From contig NC_012870.2 in NCBI RefSeq assembly GCF_000003195.3, forward strand, positions 26,122,202 to 26,186,201: DNA of 64,000 nucleotides. Reading direction: 5' to 3'. The stretch comes from Sorghum bicolor (Eukaryota; Streptophyta; Magnoliopsida; Poales; Poaceae). The notes beneath the pieces are model-generated. The model saw nothing but the letters and a program-made list of their open reading frames with translations, did no database searches and had not been told where the DNA came from. The translations under genes and the position numbers were made by a program. Positions 10,570 to 21,287 of this stretch are shown in pieces. Numbering within the stretch: the first letter of the stretch is position 1; each line of letters begins with the position of its first letter.

Positions 10570-10778
10570 ATCCCGCAGCGCCCCACCCTCCTCCTGCGCC
10601 CGCTCCCTACCGGCGCGGGGGTGCGGTACTTTGCGACCCAGCCAGCAATATCCTCGCTGCGGGACTCGTCCCAGAACTGGAGCAGACGCCCGCCCAAGGA
10701 GCAGGTCCTCCTCCCCGGGTGCGACTATGAGCACTGGGCTCCACGGACGAAGCCATGAAAAAATATAGGAGGGGCTGA
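10570..10778 (+). pseudogene. Captured fragment of a multiple organellar RNA editing factor (MORF/RIP) gene
   Basis: One frame reads a transit-peptide-like segment (VRYFATQPAISSLRDSS), then NWSRRPPKEQVLLPGCDYEHW, ending at 10737. This matches the start of the conserved MORF domain, where PPKE..LL.GCD..HW is diagnostic. In a different frame, GSTDEAMKK (10737-10763) follows immediately and corresponds to a stretch about 30 residues further on. An internal segment is therefore missing and the frame is broken; TGA follows at 10776. MORF proteins act in plastid and mitochondrial C-to-U editing. This copy cannot make one. The missing segment and lack of introns fit capture by a transposon or a processed fragment. 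Assignment rests on motif recognition alone. Confidence 0.65.
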
Positions 10779-12290
10779 CTTCAAACTATGGCGAACCTGC
10801 GTGAGCACTCTACATCCGTTGCCGCCCCTCCAAGCCTGTCTTGCGAAGTCGTGATAGCCACCAACCGAGAGACCGCCAACAGAAAGGATGAGCTTCTTTC
10901 CTATATAGCTATTAGGTTGGAGATAATTGCTATTATATGACTCCAATCGTATGGCTTCGCTATTCTATGACTCCTAACATTATCTTCGTTAAAATATGTC
11001 TCTAAACATGTGGACTTCGTAATACATATGATTTTGATTCTTTTAATCTATTTTCTCATCTAAATACATGCATTTGTTTGTAAAATGACTCTTTTGCCCT
11101 TGATTCTTTAAAAAAACGTCGCTCTGCCCGCTGCTGGCCGTGGCTTATGCCTTGGCTGCTGGCCGTGGCCTCCAAGGGTCGCTGCTGGCCATGGCCTCCA
11201 AGGCTTGCTGCTGGCCGTGGCCTTGGCTTCGCTTCTTGCCGTGGCCATGCCTTGGCTGCTTGGCCAGCCCACCAACGGCCTTGCCCAGGCCACCAGTAGC
11301 CGCCGCCCGGTCTATGGCTAGGGCTAGAGTACTCGACGCCTCCAGTTCACTTCTCTCGACGTCTATGGTGATTGGCCCTGTGTCAACATCTCCAGGGGCG
11401 GCTCTCCTCCATCCATGGCCGGTTGGCTGCGTAGGGAGGGGAGGAGGGGAGATGGGCGGCAGCGTGTCGAGGGAGAGACGAAACGTCGGCGTCGAGACTT
11501 ACCATAGAAAACGTCGGAGAGATGAATCGATGGGTATCAGAATACCAGAAAGGCAATACGGTCATTAATAGAAAATACATATATTTGGAACTTCAAAAAT
11601 AGAGAACTCCAGATTGAGCTCAGCCCCACACCTCGCATCTACCTATGGCTAAAAAATTAGGAGGCTGAGAGAGAACTCCAGATGTTCAGCAGCGGTAGGG
11701 GGCTCGAGCCCGCCCTGCCCTGTCGCTGGCTTCGTCCCTGCTGGGCTCGTCTTCATGGAGCAGTAGCCTGGTGACGCCTCCAACCCCGACATCACGCGCG
11801 ATGTGATCATCGATAGCTATATTTGTCCATGGTGGATTTGATTTGGTTAGATGTTTTTTTCTTTGATTTGATTTGGATCAGGACTTGGATTGAATTGGTT
11901 GGATGTGGTTTCGAGTATGATTTGGGAGAGGAGTTTCTTTCTTGTCTATGTTGCGTTCGAAGCAATTTTTTATCCGATCTTTACCATCGATATAAGTAGC
12001 CTCTACCAACAAAATTCAGACAAGAAAAAGGCTGAAATTTTATCTCTTTATTATTAGGGATAGATATATTAGGGGAGAGAGAGTAGAGATGTGTTTTCGA
12101 TGTGAACGTGCTAGATAGGAGTATCATCATATTTGTGGGCCATTGAATTAGTGGCAGAGGTCTTGACGGCCTTAATAAGTTAGGAGATCTAGTTGGCCAC
12201 AACCTCCGATCCTAGCTACTACAAACGCGTGGAGGACATACATTAAGAAATCATCATGTATATATCGATCGATCAGTGAGCCACAAAATG
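10779..12290. other. Intergenic sequence, no gene recognised
   Basis: Mixed sequence with a GC-rich block at 11110-11480 and AT-rich remainder. gagaactccagat occurs twice (near 11602 and 11671). A gatttgatttgg-type repeat lies near 11830-11900. Open frames over the GC-rich block follow from the minisatellite and are not supported as genes. Confidence 0.4.
11115..11275. repeat. Degenerate minisatellite, unit ~22 bp
   Basis: Imperfect tandem copies of gctgctggccgtggcctccaa and variants run through this interval. The repeats create long open frames on both strands that should not be read as genes. Confidence 0.7.
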
Positions 12291-12295
12291 ATAAC

Positions 12296-12970
12296 TGTTG
12301 GGAAAATGTGTACTGTACTCCCCAGCAACACGGTGTATCAAGGGTCTTCTCACGCATTGCAGTGAGGGACAAAGCAACAGTGTACAGAAAGCTCAACAGT
12401 AGGTGGAAACAGTAAATGCTCTTTCTTCTTTCTTAATGGTGGCATCACTCCCCTTATATAGGGCTCAGAAACCGACCTAAGATAATTACAGAAATACCCC
12501 GTGACGGTGAGGGAATATCCCGGCATATTTCTATGTTACAGTCTACTGACCCTAAGTCATTTATGTAATTTTACACCACGAGCCCTTCACGCGCTCCCCG
12601 CCCAGGGCTTCAGCTTGTCGAATGCTTGAATCCTCCGCCCGACCGCCGAACCTTCGACGTTTCTACACCGAGGTCCCTCGGCTTGGCGACGCCGGAGGTT
12701 CCTCGGCTCAGATGCGCCGGAGGCTCGCCCCCTCCGCCGTGTCCTTCGCCCTTCCTTCGGCCATCCTCCGTCATTGGAAGGTTCGAAGGTTCCTTCCTTC
12801 TCCGCTCATGACCTCCGTCGCTGTCTTTGGTCCCTGCATTTGCTCAGTATCACAAGAGACGCGTTAGCGTTAGTTTTTCTCAGGACCTCCACACAGTTTC
12901 GTACGAAGGTTCTTCGGGTGGAGGATATCCTTCGGAGGGACAGGGGGAAGGATGCGGCCAGCCCCCAACA
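12296..12970 (-). repeat. 3' LTR of element A
   Basis: 675 bp, TGTTGG...CCAACA. It is collinear with 20987-21287 plus 35357-35737, the split 5' LTR. The minus-strand TATA box is the reverse complement of ttatata at 12454-12460, followed downstream by the R/U5 region towards 12296. Several TTCGAAGG/CCTTCG words occur in the U3 part. Confidence 0.92.
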
Positions 12971-12984
12971 ATTCCCCCTTTTTG
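12971..12984 (-). promoter_or_regulatory. Polypurine tract of element A
   Basis: On the minus strand the sequence directly before the 3' LTR is aaaaagggggaat, a purine run that fits the plus-strand primer for reverse transcription. Confidence 0.85.
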
Positions 12985-13471
12985 GGCTAATGGCACTCCT
13001 GCGGTCCATGTGCTCAAAAACGTGTCACGCCGCGGAGGTTGTGAGCATGGTTGCTGCCTTCCCCTTGGTGCGCAGGATGTGCATCCAGGCCGTTTGAAAA
13101 AAGTTTCTTGTACTTAGTCGTGAATTCTCTTAGTTTGCTTAGGTTTTTGAAGTCCTTCGCTTTTTGTTTGATTTTTTGAATTTTGTTTTGTTTTTGGGGT
13201 TGAATAGCTTGCCTGCGAGATTCCTTCGCTGTTGTCTAGAGTTATTTGCATTCGAAGTAGTTGTATTTTTTATCCTTCGTCGATTAAATTGCGGAGGATA
13301 TCGAAGAGCCATTAAATGGATGGTGAAATTTGTGCAGGTAGCCGTTGGCTTTCCCTAATTTCTCGCCGGTAGCCGTTGGGGACGGGGAATCGTAACGGTC
13401 ACGGTGAGGCCTCCGCTTATAGCCGTTGGGCGCTGGGAATTGCAACGGTCACCCTGCCATAGGCCCGCCCC

Positions 13472-13479
13472 ATATAAAA
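13472..13479 (+). promoter_or_regulatory. TATA box for the opposite-strand gene of element A
   Basis: atataaaa within ccgccccatataaaaagggg, about 160 bp upstream of the plus-strand open frame at 13632. It lies inside the element but points away from the LTR promoter, so the opposite-strand gene appears to have its own promoter. Confidence 0.5.
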
Positions 13480-13631
13480 AGGGGGTGCGGGGGAGGCGTG
13501 AGTCCTCACCCTTGCCATCCATTGCCTGCTTAGCTTCCTTCGCCAGCTTTCGCCTAGTCTCTGAGTTGCCTGCGCGAGTTGTAGTTGGGTCGTGTTTGAT
13601 TTAGTTCCTAAGTGTTTGTGGAGGTTCTAAG

Positions 13632-14444
13632 GTGAATTTTCTTCCTTCACCTCGTCCTTCGAGGGCAGATTTTTCCGGTCCTTTGTGGAATTTTCTGTGT
13701 GTGAGGTCCGGAGGTTGGCTGCGGAGGTTTGAGGATTGGATGCTTGAGGTGGCCACTGCTCAAGATCTGGAGGAGACTCTGTCTAACGTCGAGGCTTCTG
13801 TTGGGGATCTGATTAGCGCGAAGGAATTTGAGTCGATGGCTGCTATTACCTTCGAGTTTGGGGAGTCAACCATCAGGCCGTAGGACATAGCGGATATGGC
13901 TGAGGTTGGGTTCTTCAAGGAAGGTCGTGTGAAGGCTCCTCCTACGGGCCAAACAGTGCCTGCGCCTGAGGAGGAGTATGTCATGGTGTTCAGGGATTTC
14001 TTCACCTGCGGACTCCGGTTTCCTCCTTATGCTTTCCTCAGCTAAGTGATGGAGGCTTTCAACGTGGAGTTTCAGCACTTCAGTCCAAATAGGATTCTTA
14101 CCCTTAGCAAGTTTGTGTGGGCATGTGAATCCTACGGGGCAGTGCCACATATTGACACTTTCTGCTCATACTTTGAACTCCAACGGTAGCCAAAGAAGAT
14201 TAAAAATGCCGAAGGAGAAGAATTCATTGCGCAGTTCGAAAGCTGCGTGTTCATGCCACGCCGCACGATGCCTGGAGCGCGGTGCGAGATTTCCTTCTGC
14301 CAAAAGGGCAAGTGGGAGAAGGATTGGATGAAGGCTTATTTTTATGTCAACTCTCCTGCTGCTTCGCGCACCCTGGAGGATGGCCAGGTGGAGAAGGTTT
14401 TTCCCTTTGTGTGTCCTAGGCTCGCACTGGTTGTTTGGCTCTGA
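13632..14444 (+). pseudogene. Element A opposite-strand gene (PF04195-like, 'putative gypsy type transposon'), truncated
   Basis: One frame runs the whole interval with three internal stops (TAG, TAA, TAG). Recognisable segments are FRDFFTCGLRFPPYAFLS, then a segment with FNVEFQHFSPNRILTLSKFVWACESYG, then FCSYFELQR before PKKIKNAEGEEF, and GKWEKDWMKAYFYV near the end. This pattern of a short hydrophobic N-domain followed by W-containing helices is that of the PF04195-like protein found on the strand opposite to pol in grass Tat elements. Its function is unknown. The C-terminal coiled-coil exons seen in element B's version are missing here. The first ATG is uncertain: 13632 is a GTG codon, and 13739 is the first good ATG. 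Confidence 0.6.
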
Positions 14445-15290
14445 GTGTACTGATCCTGACTAAGGGTTGGGGTCCTAGTGCGATTGGTTTTATAGGCTTT
14501 CTCGCATTGATTGGTTGTACGTTGTTAGGTTAGAGTTTATTGTTGATTTATGAGTGGTTGTTGAGGTTGTTGGGGTCATTTGTTTTGGTACAGAGTATAA
14601 GTTTAGTTTTACCTTTGTCCTTTGTGGACGGTGGTTTTTTGTATTTGAATTGTTTTCTTGCTTTAAGCTACTTTCGTATTTTTGACGGAGTCATGTTGTG
14701 GTGGCCTTGTCTGATTCACCGGATACCTTCGGCCTTATTTTGCTAGAGGTTATGTGAGTGATGGTGAAATGGTTTTGTTTTTGTGTGTGATACCTTCGTC
14801 ACCTTTTGGTGAAGGTTAGATGATTCTTGATGCCTGAATATCTTTTAGGTCTTTGTCATGTTTGATGGTTTTATTCTCTCTGGTCATGCTGTGATGCCTG
14901 ATGTGGACAGGGCTTTTTCACCTTTGACCATGTTCTCCTTGCTGCCCGGCTCTTGGCCAGGTCTTTTGCTAAGGATATGGTGTTTTTTCACCGTTGAGGA
15001 TGTTTTGAGCTTTCTTAGCCTTCGGCTAGAAGCTGCGGAGGGTCCTTGTAATCACATGATGTTTTGTCGAATGCTACAGCCTCGTTGCTGGCTATTTTTC
15101 GACTTATGAGTTTTGTCTCTGGGGTAAATTCCTCTTTATATCTCAGAGGTTTTTTACATAGGTTCTGCCTCGTTAAAAACCTCACCTCCTAGTAGGAGTA
15201 CCCCTGTGAGGAAAAGAGTGCAGACCTTGGATTGCAAGAAAGTAGAGAGAAAAGGAAAAAGAAGTGTATCTAAAAAACATGGGCGCCTCC
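14445..15290. other. Element A spacer between the opposite-strand gene and pol
   Basis: T-rich sequence without a supported frame. It probably held further exons of the opposite-strand gene, now deleted or decayed. A cctcgttaaaaacctcacc...gaggaaaagag segment at 15167-15220 forms an imperfect inverted repeat. Confidence 0.4.
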
Positions 15291-15319
15291 GCTTATTTTG
15301 CGAGGGTCGTCCTTACATT

Positions 15320-16483
15320 CAAATGTAAAATCTTCATAGATTGTTGATGTTCAATGTGTGGGTGGAGGTTCTTCCTTCTAGGTCTTTGAGGTAGAAAAAT
15401 CCCAACCTTCCCGCTTGCATTGCTGTGTAAGGTCCTTCCCACTTGGGTTGTAATTTCCCGGTGTTTGGGTGATCTCCCTTTTTCCTGAGAACCAAGTCTC
15501 CATCCTATATGTTTTTTCGTACTACCTTGTGGTCTCTCCACTTTTTGGTTTCTTGCTGGTACTTGGCGATATTCTCTACTGCTTCCAATCTTGTTGATTC
15601 TAGAATCTCCTTGCAGTAGTCTTCATCCTCTGTCACCTGGTGCTTCATGGAGTGCAGGCTTTGGTGTTTGATCTCTTCGGGCAGCATTGCCTCTTCACCG
15701 TACAAGAGTTTGAATGGTGTGAACCCAGTTGCTCTTGAAACTGTTGTGTTCTGAGACCACACAACTCTAGGTAGCTCGTCAACCCATTTCCCATTTCTTA
15801 GGTTGAGCAGTGTTTTAGAGATTGCGGAGAATATTATCTTGTTCGCTCTCTCCACTGCTCCGTTTGATTCTGGGTGGTAGACAGACACGAAAGCAATTTT
15901 GGTTCATATGTGACGGCAAAATTCTTTGAACTTATCTGAATCAAACTGCTTCTCGTTGTCGACTGTGAGCAGGCTTGGAACTCCGAATCTGCAGACTATG
16001 TTCTACTAGAAAAATTTCTTGATTGTTTCTGAGGTTATGGTTGCTAGTGGCTTCGCTTCGATCCATCTTGTGAAGTATTCGATGGCTACGACAGCGAATT
16101 TGTTTCCTCCTTGGGCCGTTGGCAACGGCCCTACCAGGTCCATTCCCCATCTTTGCAACGGCCATGATGGTGATATGAGCTGAGTTGGTGCTGAAGGTCC
16201 GGACTGAATTGGTGAGAAGGTTTGGCAAGCTTTGCATGTTTTCACAATCTCTTCTGCGTCTTTGATGTGAGTTGGCCAATAAAAACCTTGTCTCAGTGCT
16301 TTGGCAGACAAACGCTCGGGGGCCGATGTGTGATCCGCATATCTCGGAATGTATTTCTTGCAGGAGTTCTCTACCCTCAGTTTGTGATATGCATTTTAGC
16401 AAAGGTTGGACTACACCCTTTTTGTACAAGTTTCCATCGATGATGGTGTAATTTCTTGCTCTTGCTTCCATTCTTTTAGTCAC
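15320..16483 (-). pseudogene. Element A integrase
   Basis: The zinc-binding HHCC region runs EIHSEICGSHIGPRA, then in a shifted frame LRQGFYWPTHIKDAEEIVKTCKACQ; one extra T near 16306-16312 causes the shift. The catalytic core follows with WGMDLVGPL, LTVDNEKQF and HPESNGAVERANK, so the DDE residues are still readable. Two adjacent TAG codons lie near 16006-16011 and a TGA near 15908. A TAG near 15503 precedes the C-terminal GDLVLRKKGDHP...KWEGPY segment. Integrase would insert the element cDNA. It is continuous in frame with the upstream RNase H. Confidence 0.85.
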
Positions 16484-16531
16484 TACTTCGTCTTCTGCGG
16501 CTGTTTTGCCATTGAGAGAATCTGCTATCGC

Positions 16532-17077
16532 CTACCTCCAGTCCTCGCCTTCTGTCAGCAGGACTGAGCGGAAAGCCTTTGGTAACAATTCAGTTGTGGG
16601 CGCTTCAAGGATTTGGTAGAAGGTTCCTTCTGGCAGGGCATTGTTGTTGGCTGCTGCTTTGGCTAGCTCATCTGCCTCGCTGTTCTCAGCTCTTGGAATG
16701 TACTGCAGAGTAAACCCCTTGAACATTCTCTCCAGCCCTCTTACGATGGCCAAATATCTTGCTAACTCGGAGTTGTGTGTCAAGTACTCCTTCTCCACCT
16801 GTCCTGCCACCACCTGGGAGTTTGTTTTGATGAGCAGGGTTTTGGCTCCCGAAGCCTTAGCTTTGTTCAGTCCGAGGATGAGTCCTTCATACTCAGCTAT
16901 GTTGTTCGTTGCTCTGAATTCGAGTCTCGTAGCATATTTTAGCTTGAGTCCTAACGGTGCAATCAGAACCGCTGCTGCTCCCGCTCCCGATTGCCCCCAG
17001 GCACCATCTGTATACAGTGTCCATGGCTGGTCGACTAACTTCTTCTCTTCTTTGTTCGAAGGTGTCCAATCTACCAT
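16532..17077 (-). pseudogene. Element A second (archaeal-type) RNase H
   Basis: WTLYTDGAWGQSGAGAAAVL carries the first catalytic Asp, followed by ATRLEFRATNNIAEYEGLI with the Glu, and ENSEADELAKAA with the final Asp. A second RNase H after the ordinary one is a hallmark of the Tat lineage. The 181-codon segment is open. It is followed by TAG at about 16529, where relatives carry a coding triplet. Confidence 0.85.
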
Positions 17078-17110
17078 GAAGTCAGCAAGCGCCTGCGACT
17101 TGATGGAGGT

Positions 17111-18498
17111 TCATGGGACATAGGTGATATCGAACTGCGATAGCTCAGCTGCCCATTTCCCTATACACCCAGAGGCCTCCTTGTTCCTAAGGATGTCACC
17201 CAAAGGCTGCGATGTGGGCACTTTGATCTCGTGGCTTTGGAAGTAATGCTTGAGCTTCCTTGATGTAGACAGGACTGCGTACGTGATTTTTTCTATTTCT
17301 GTGTAGTTCAACTTTGCTCCTTACAAAGCTTCGGACACATAGTAGGCGGGCCTTTGCACCGTTCCCCTATGGCCACTTGTTTCGTGCACCAAGACAGCAT
17401 TGACCGCGTGTTCGGAGGCAGCCACGTACAGCAGTAAGGGAATGTCTGGCTCAGGCACAGTTACCACTAGATTGGTCTCAATATAGCTTTTGAGTTGTGT
17501 GAATGCCTCCGATTGTTTCGGACCCCATTCAGCTTTATCTCCTCCCCTTAGCACTTTGAAGAATGGAAGGCTTCGTTCTGCAGATCTAGAAATGAACCTG
17601 TTGAGAGCTGCTATTCGACCAGTTAGCTTCTGCACCTCTTTTTTGTTCGAAGGCTCTGCCATTGACATGATTTCCTTTGTTTTATCTGGGTTGGCCCTAA
17701 TTCCTTCGGAGCTAACGATGTATCCCAGCATTTTTCCCTTGCTGACCCCGAATACACATTTTTCGGATTCAGTTTCAGCCCGGCAGATCTGAGGTTAGCA
17801 AAGGTTTCCTACAGGTCCTTGATGTGATTCTCCTTGTTTCTACTCATGACGACAATGTCATCGACGTATGCTATAATGATTGTCTGCAGCTGACTTTCCA
17901 GAACCTTCTTCATCATTCTGGAGAAGGTTGCTCCAGCGTTCTTGAGACCCTCGGGCATTCTGGTATAGCAATATGTCCCGAACAGAGTCGTGAAACTTGT
18001 CTTGCCCTCATCTTCTTTCTTGAGCCAAATTTGGTGATATCTGGAGAAGCAATCCAGGAGTGAAAATCTCTGGCAACCGGCGGCTTTGTCGATAGAGGTG
18101 TCTATCCTTGGCAAGGGGAAGGAATCCTTGACGCAAGCTTTGTTGAGATCTGTGAAGTCTATACACATTCTTATTTTTCCATTTTTCTTGGGGACCAAAA
18201 CTACATTTGCCAACCATTTTGGGTACATAATTTCTCTGATGACATTTGCATCCAGAAGTCTCTGAACCTCCGCCTTAGATGCTAAGATTCTCTCCTCGGG
18301 CATCTTCCTCTGTCTCTGCTTCTTCGGTCTCATTCTTGGGTCGATGTCCAACGAGTGTTGTATGATGTCTCTGCTAACTCCCTGCAGGTCAGAGGCACTC
18401 CAAGCAAAGATGTCCTGCTTCTTCTGTAGCACGTCCAGCAACTCAAGCTCCTCCTCTCTGCTAAGGGTCGCGGATATGGTGACTTTCCTATCCGGCAC
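17111..18498 (-). pseudogene. Element A reverse transcriptase and first RNase H
   Basis: RT motifs in order: WLANVVLVPKKNGKIRMCID, then PLPRIDTSIDKAAG, then YCYTRMPEGLKNAGATFSRMM, and the catalytic AYVDDIVVMS. TAG at about 17806 and loss of one base from an A-run near 17759-17763 separate this from GYIVSSEGIRANPDKTKEI (thumb) and the RNase H segment LLLYVAASEHAVNAVLV. A TAA near 17318 then precedes the RNase H end SRKLKHYFQSHEIKV. The enzyme would copy the element RNA. It is inactive here. Confidence 0.88.
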
Positions 18499-18531
18499 TG
18501 CCTCTTGCAGAGGGACACATTTTGTTTCCTC

Positions 18532-19488
18532 CTAATCAACCAGGTCTGTTTTCCCCCTTGGCATATCCGGTGATTGGCAAGCTCCTTCTTGCGTGGAGTC
18601 CATGGAGTTTATGTTCCGGAAAGACTTGTAGATTGCTTTCTCTATGTTTCTTGCTTCTTTTTTACTTCTGTGAATAGTGATCACCCCGTGCAGAGCCAGG
18701 ATTTTCATGCACAGGTATCCCATGTGAGTAGCCGCATTGAATATCTTCAAGAACCCTGGGCCGAATATGGCGTTATACGGGTAGTGCAGGTCTACCACGT
18801 CGAAGGTAATGTACTCTGTCCTTGCGTTCTCCGCTGTGCCAAAGGATACTAGTAGGGCGACCTTGCCCAAAGTGTGTATCTGTTTTCCTCCGAACCCAAT
18901 CAAAGGTGACTCTGAAGGTTGAAGCTGGCTTCTACTGAGCTTCATTTGGTCGAAGGTTCCGGCAAATATTATGACTGAAGAACTTCCTGACTCTATCAAG
19001 ATCCTGTTGATTCCCCAACCCACAACGTTTGCTGTTATGACCATTGCATCCGCATGTGGGTAGCTTTCCAACCTTAGATCCTGTTCGGAGATGGTTATTG
19101 GGGTTCTGGACCAATCGGTGCAGCGGACTGGGCCTTGCACTACAATGTTGTTGACTAGACAAAGATGATCCTTCTTCTGCTTCTTGGTCTGGAACTCCAT
19201 TGAGGATCCTCCAGCTATTGGCAAGATCATTTCGATCGTAGGCAGCGGTGTATGGGGGGTGATCTGATTGTCAGGGTGAGGTTCTAGTTTTGGTGGGGGT
19301 GGAGCTTGGATTAACTGAAGTTGATTTGGTGGAGGGGGTAGCGATTGCTGGTGGGGCTGCGTGGTTTCGATGTATGTGATTTGCGAGGGTCGGGGGTGCA
19401 TAGGTGGGTTGTTGGCCTTGTTCTGCAGGTTGCTGCGCCAGGCGCCAAGCCGGTAGGAAACTAGGATAGTAAGCGAAAGCAAACGCAT
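18532..19488 (-). pseudogene. Element A protease region
   Basis: A 318-codon open segment. The N-terminal third is a proline/glutamine-rich linker and is partly out of frame with gag. The retropepsin part reads INRILIESGSSSVIIF, then PLIGFGGKQI, then PYNAIFGPGFL. The active-site triad reads E-S-G where the family has D-[ST]-G, so the catalytic Asp is replaced by Glu. A frameshift near 19380-19490 joins it to gag, and a TAG at 18532-18534 separates it from RT. Confidence 0.75.
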
Positions 19489-20950
19489 TGGGCTGGATTG
19501 GAGCTGGGTGTTGCTGGATTGATCCTCCGACGTATGAATGGTAGAAGGATTGTGGGAATGTGTGATTCACTTCCCTTGGTTGAATGACTGATGGCGGAGG
19601 CTGCGGTGCCGACCTGTTCTTGATTCTCTCCTGAGTCTCTTTGGCATGTGGACAATCCCTAGTTGAGTGACCCTTCTCTTCGCCGTGGAAGAAACAATAT
19701 TGCTTCCGTTGTCGCTGCTTCTGATTCTTTTGCCACCCTCTGTTCTCACCTCCTCCTCCGACTTGGTTAAATCCGTGTTCCGAGTTTCGCGGTTTCGCTG
19801 GTGGGTGATTATGCCCCGACTTGTCGTTTCTTGGCTGCTCAATATTCATCATCTACCCACCAGCTTCCCGCTGAGGATGACGCCCATCTTGGCTAAGGTT
19901 CTTCTTCTGCGAGTTCCTATCATCGACTTGCTTCTTCTGGGAGTTCTACTCCTTCAGCCTTTTGCAGAAGTCGTTGTCCGACTTGCAATACTTCTCAAAC
20001 TCGCGGTACAGCTCGTGCATGGATGCCGACTTTTCCCTGGCCAAATGAGCTGCAAAGGGGGCTATACGAAGGCCTATGATGGCCGCCTCTATGGCAACCT
20101 CCTCTAGCACACTGGGTGCTCTTGCCTTAGTCTGCACGAACCTTTGAAAGTAGTCTCACAGTGCTTCTCCCTGGCTCTGGCGGCACTGGAACAGGTCCGT
20201 GGAGGTCAGTGATTCAGCAGCAAATCCTTGGAAATTTGCCAGAAACTTGTCTCAGAGGTTCTCCCACGAATAGATCGACCCAGGCCTGAGCATTGAGTAC
20301 CATGCCAAGGCATCTCCTTTGGCTGCGATCACAAAGGATTTTGCCATTACAGTTTCATTTCCTCCTGCTGAGGCTACTGCTGCCTCAAAACTCATTAGGT
20401 ATTTACGAGGGTCCGTCTTTCCATTGAACTTGGGGAGGGTGATCGGCTTGTAGGTAGCCGGCCAGGGGGAGGCCTGCAATCCTTCGGACAGAGGGGAACG
20501 AAGGTCCAGAGTGCTCCGCAGTGTGCCACTGTAGTTTACCGATTGCACAGTCATTGTCGGACCGGCACTTGGTAAAACCGCGAGCTGGACCGTCGGTTGC
20601 GGTGGTGAATGCATGCTCAGGATATCTGCTTGCAAGACTGAAAGCTATTGCCTGATCTCACTTGCTTGCGCTACTGCCAGCGCTGCCTCCTGGCTGGCCG
20701 CATAGGCAGCAGTGATCCGGTCTCGCTCTTGCTGAAGGTTCTGTAGTTGTGCTTGCAGTAGTTGAAGCTCTTGAGCGGCTGTGGGCTCTGCTGGCTCCCC
20801 AACGCGAGGGGCTTAGCCAGCATCCAGCTGCACATCCTCAGGGCCCACCTGTTCTGCGGTCGCGTATGCACTTCGCACGGCTCTCCTCGGTCTTCCTCTC
20901 CTAGAGAACTCCGCTTGAGGTCTTGTGGTGCTCGATCTCTTTCCAGCCAT
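19271..20950 (-). pseudogene. Element A gag
   Basis: The probable start is ATG at 20950, 37 bp inside the LTR, giving MAGKRSSTTRPQAEFSRRGR. A coiled-coil segment follows (ELQLLQAQLQNLQQERDRI), then the capsid-like core LPKFNGKTDPRKYLMSFEAA and FCKRLKE, and a zinc knuckle variant CFFHGEEKGHSTRDC. The frame is constant but is broken by TAA (about 20815), TAG (about 20647), TGA (about 20252 and 20153), TAG (about 19950) and TAG (about 19855). Gag forms the particle that packages element RNA. Confidence 0.8.
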
Positions 20951-20965
20951 CGCAGGTGATCCTTT

Positions 20966-20985
20966 GAGCCCCACGGTGGGCGCCA
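20966..20985 (-). promoter_or_regulatory. Primer binding site of element A
   Basis: On the minus strand TGGCGCCCACCGTGGGGC lies one base inside the 5' LTR end (20987). The TGG start matches the CCA end of a tRNA. The primer tRNA was not assigned. Confidence 0.8.
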
Positions 20986-20986
20986 A

Positions 20987-21287
20987 TGTTGTGAAAGTGT
21001 GTACTGCACTCCCCAGCAACACAGTGTATCAAGGGTCTTCTCACGCGTTGCAGTGAGGGACTAAGGAACAGTGAACAGAAAGCTCAACAGTAGGTGGAAA
21101 CGGTAAATGATCTCTCTCCTTTCTTAATGGTGGCATCACTCCCCTTATATAGAGCTTAGAAACCAACCTAAGGTAATTACATAAATGCCCTATGACGGTG
21201 GGGGAATATACCGGCATATTCCTATTTTACAGTCTACTGACCCTAAGTCATTTATGTAATTTTACACCACGAGCCCTTCACGCGCTC
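20987..21287 (-). repeat. 5' LTR of element A, first part
   Basis: Starts TGTTGTG (the 3' LTR has TGTTGGG) and matches 12296-12599. The minus-strand TATA box is ttatata at 21145-21151. It is cut at 21287 by element B and resumes at 35357. The last five bases, CGCTC (21283-21287), are the target site duplicated by B. Confidence 0.92.

Noticed and set aside
11140..11568. 142-codon frame
   Set aside because: It is built by a degenerate minisatellite with an equally open opposite strand.
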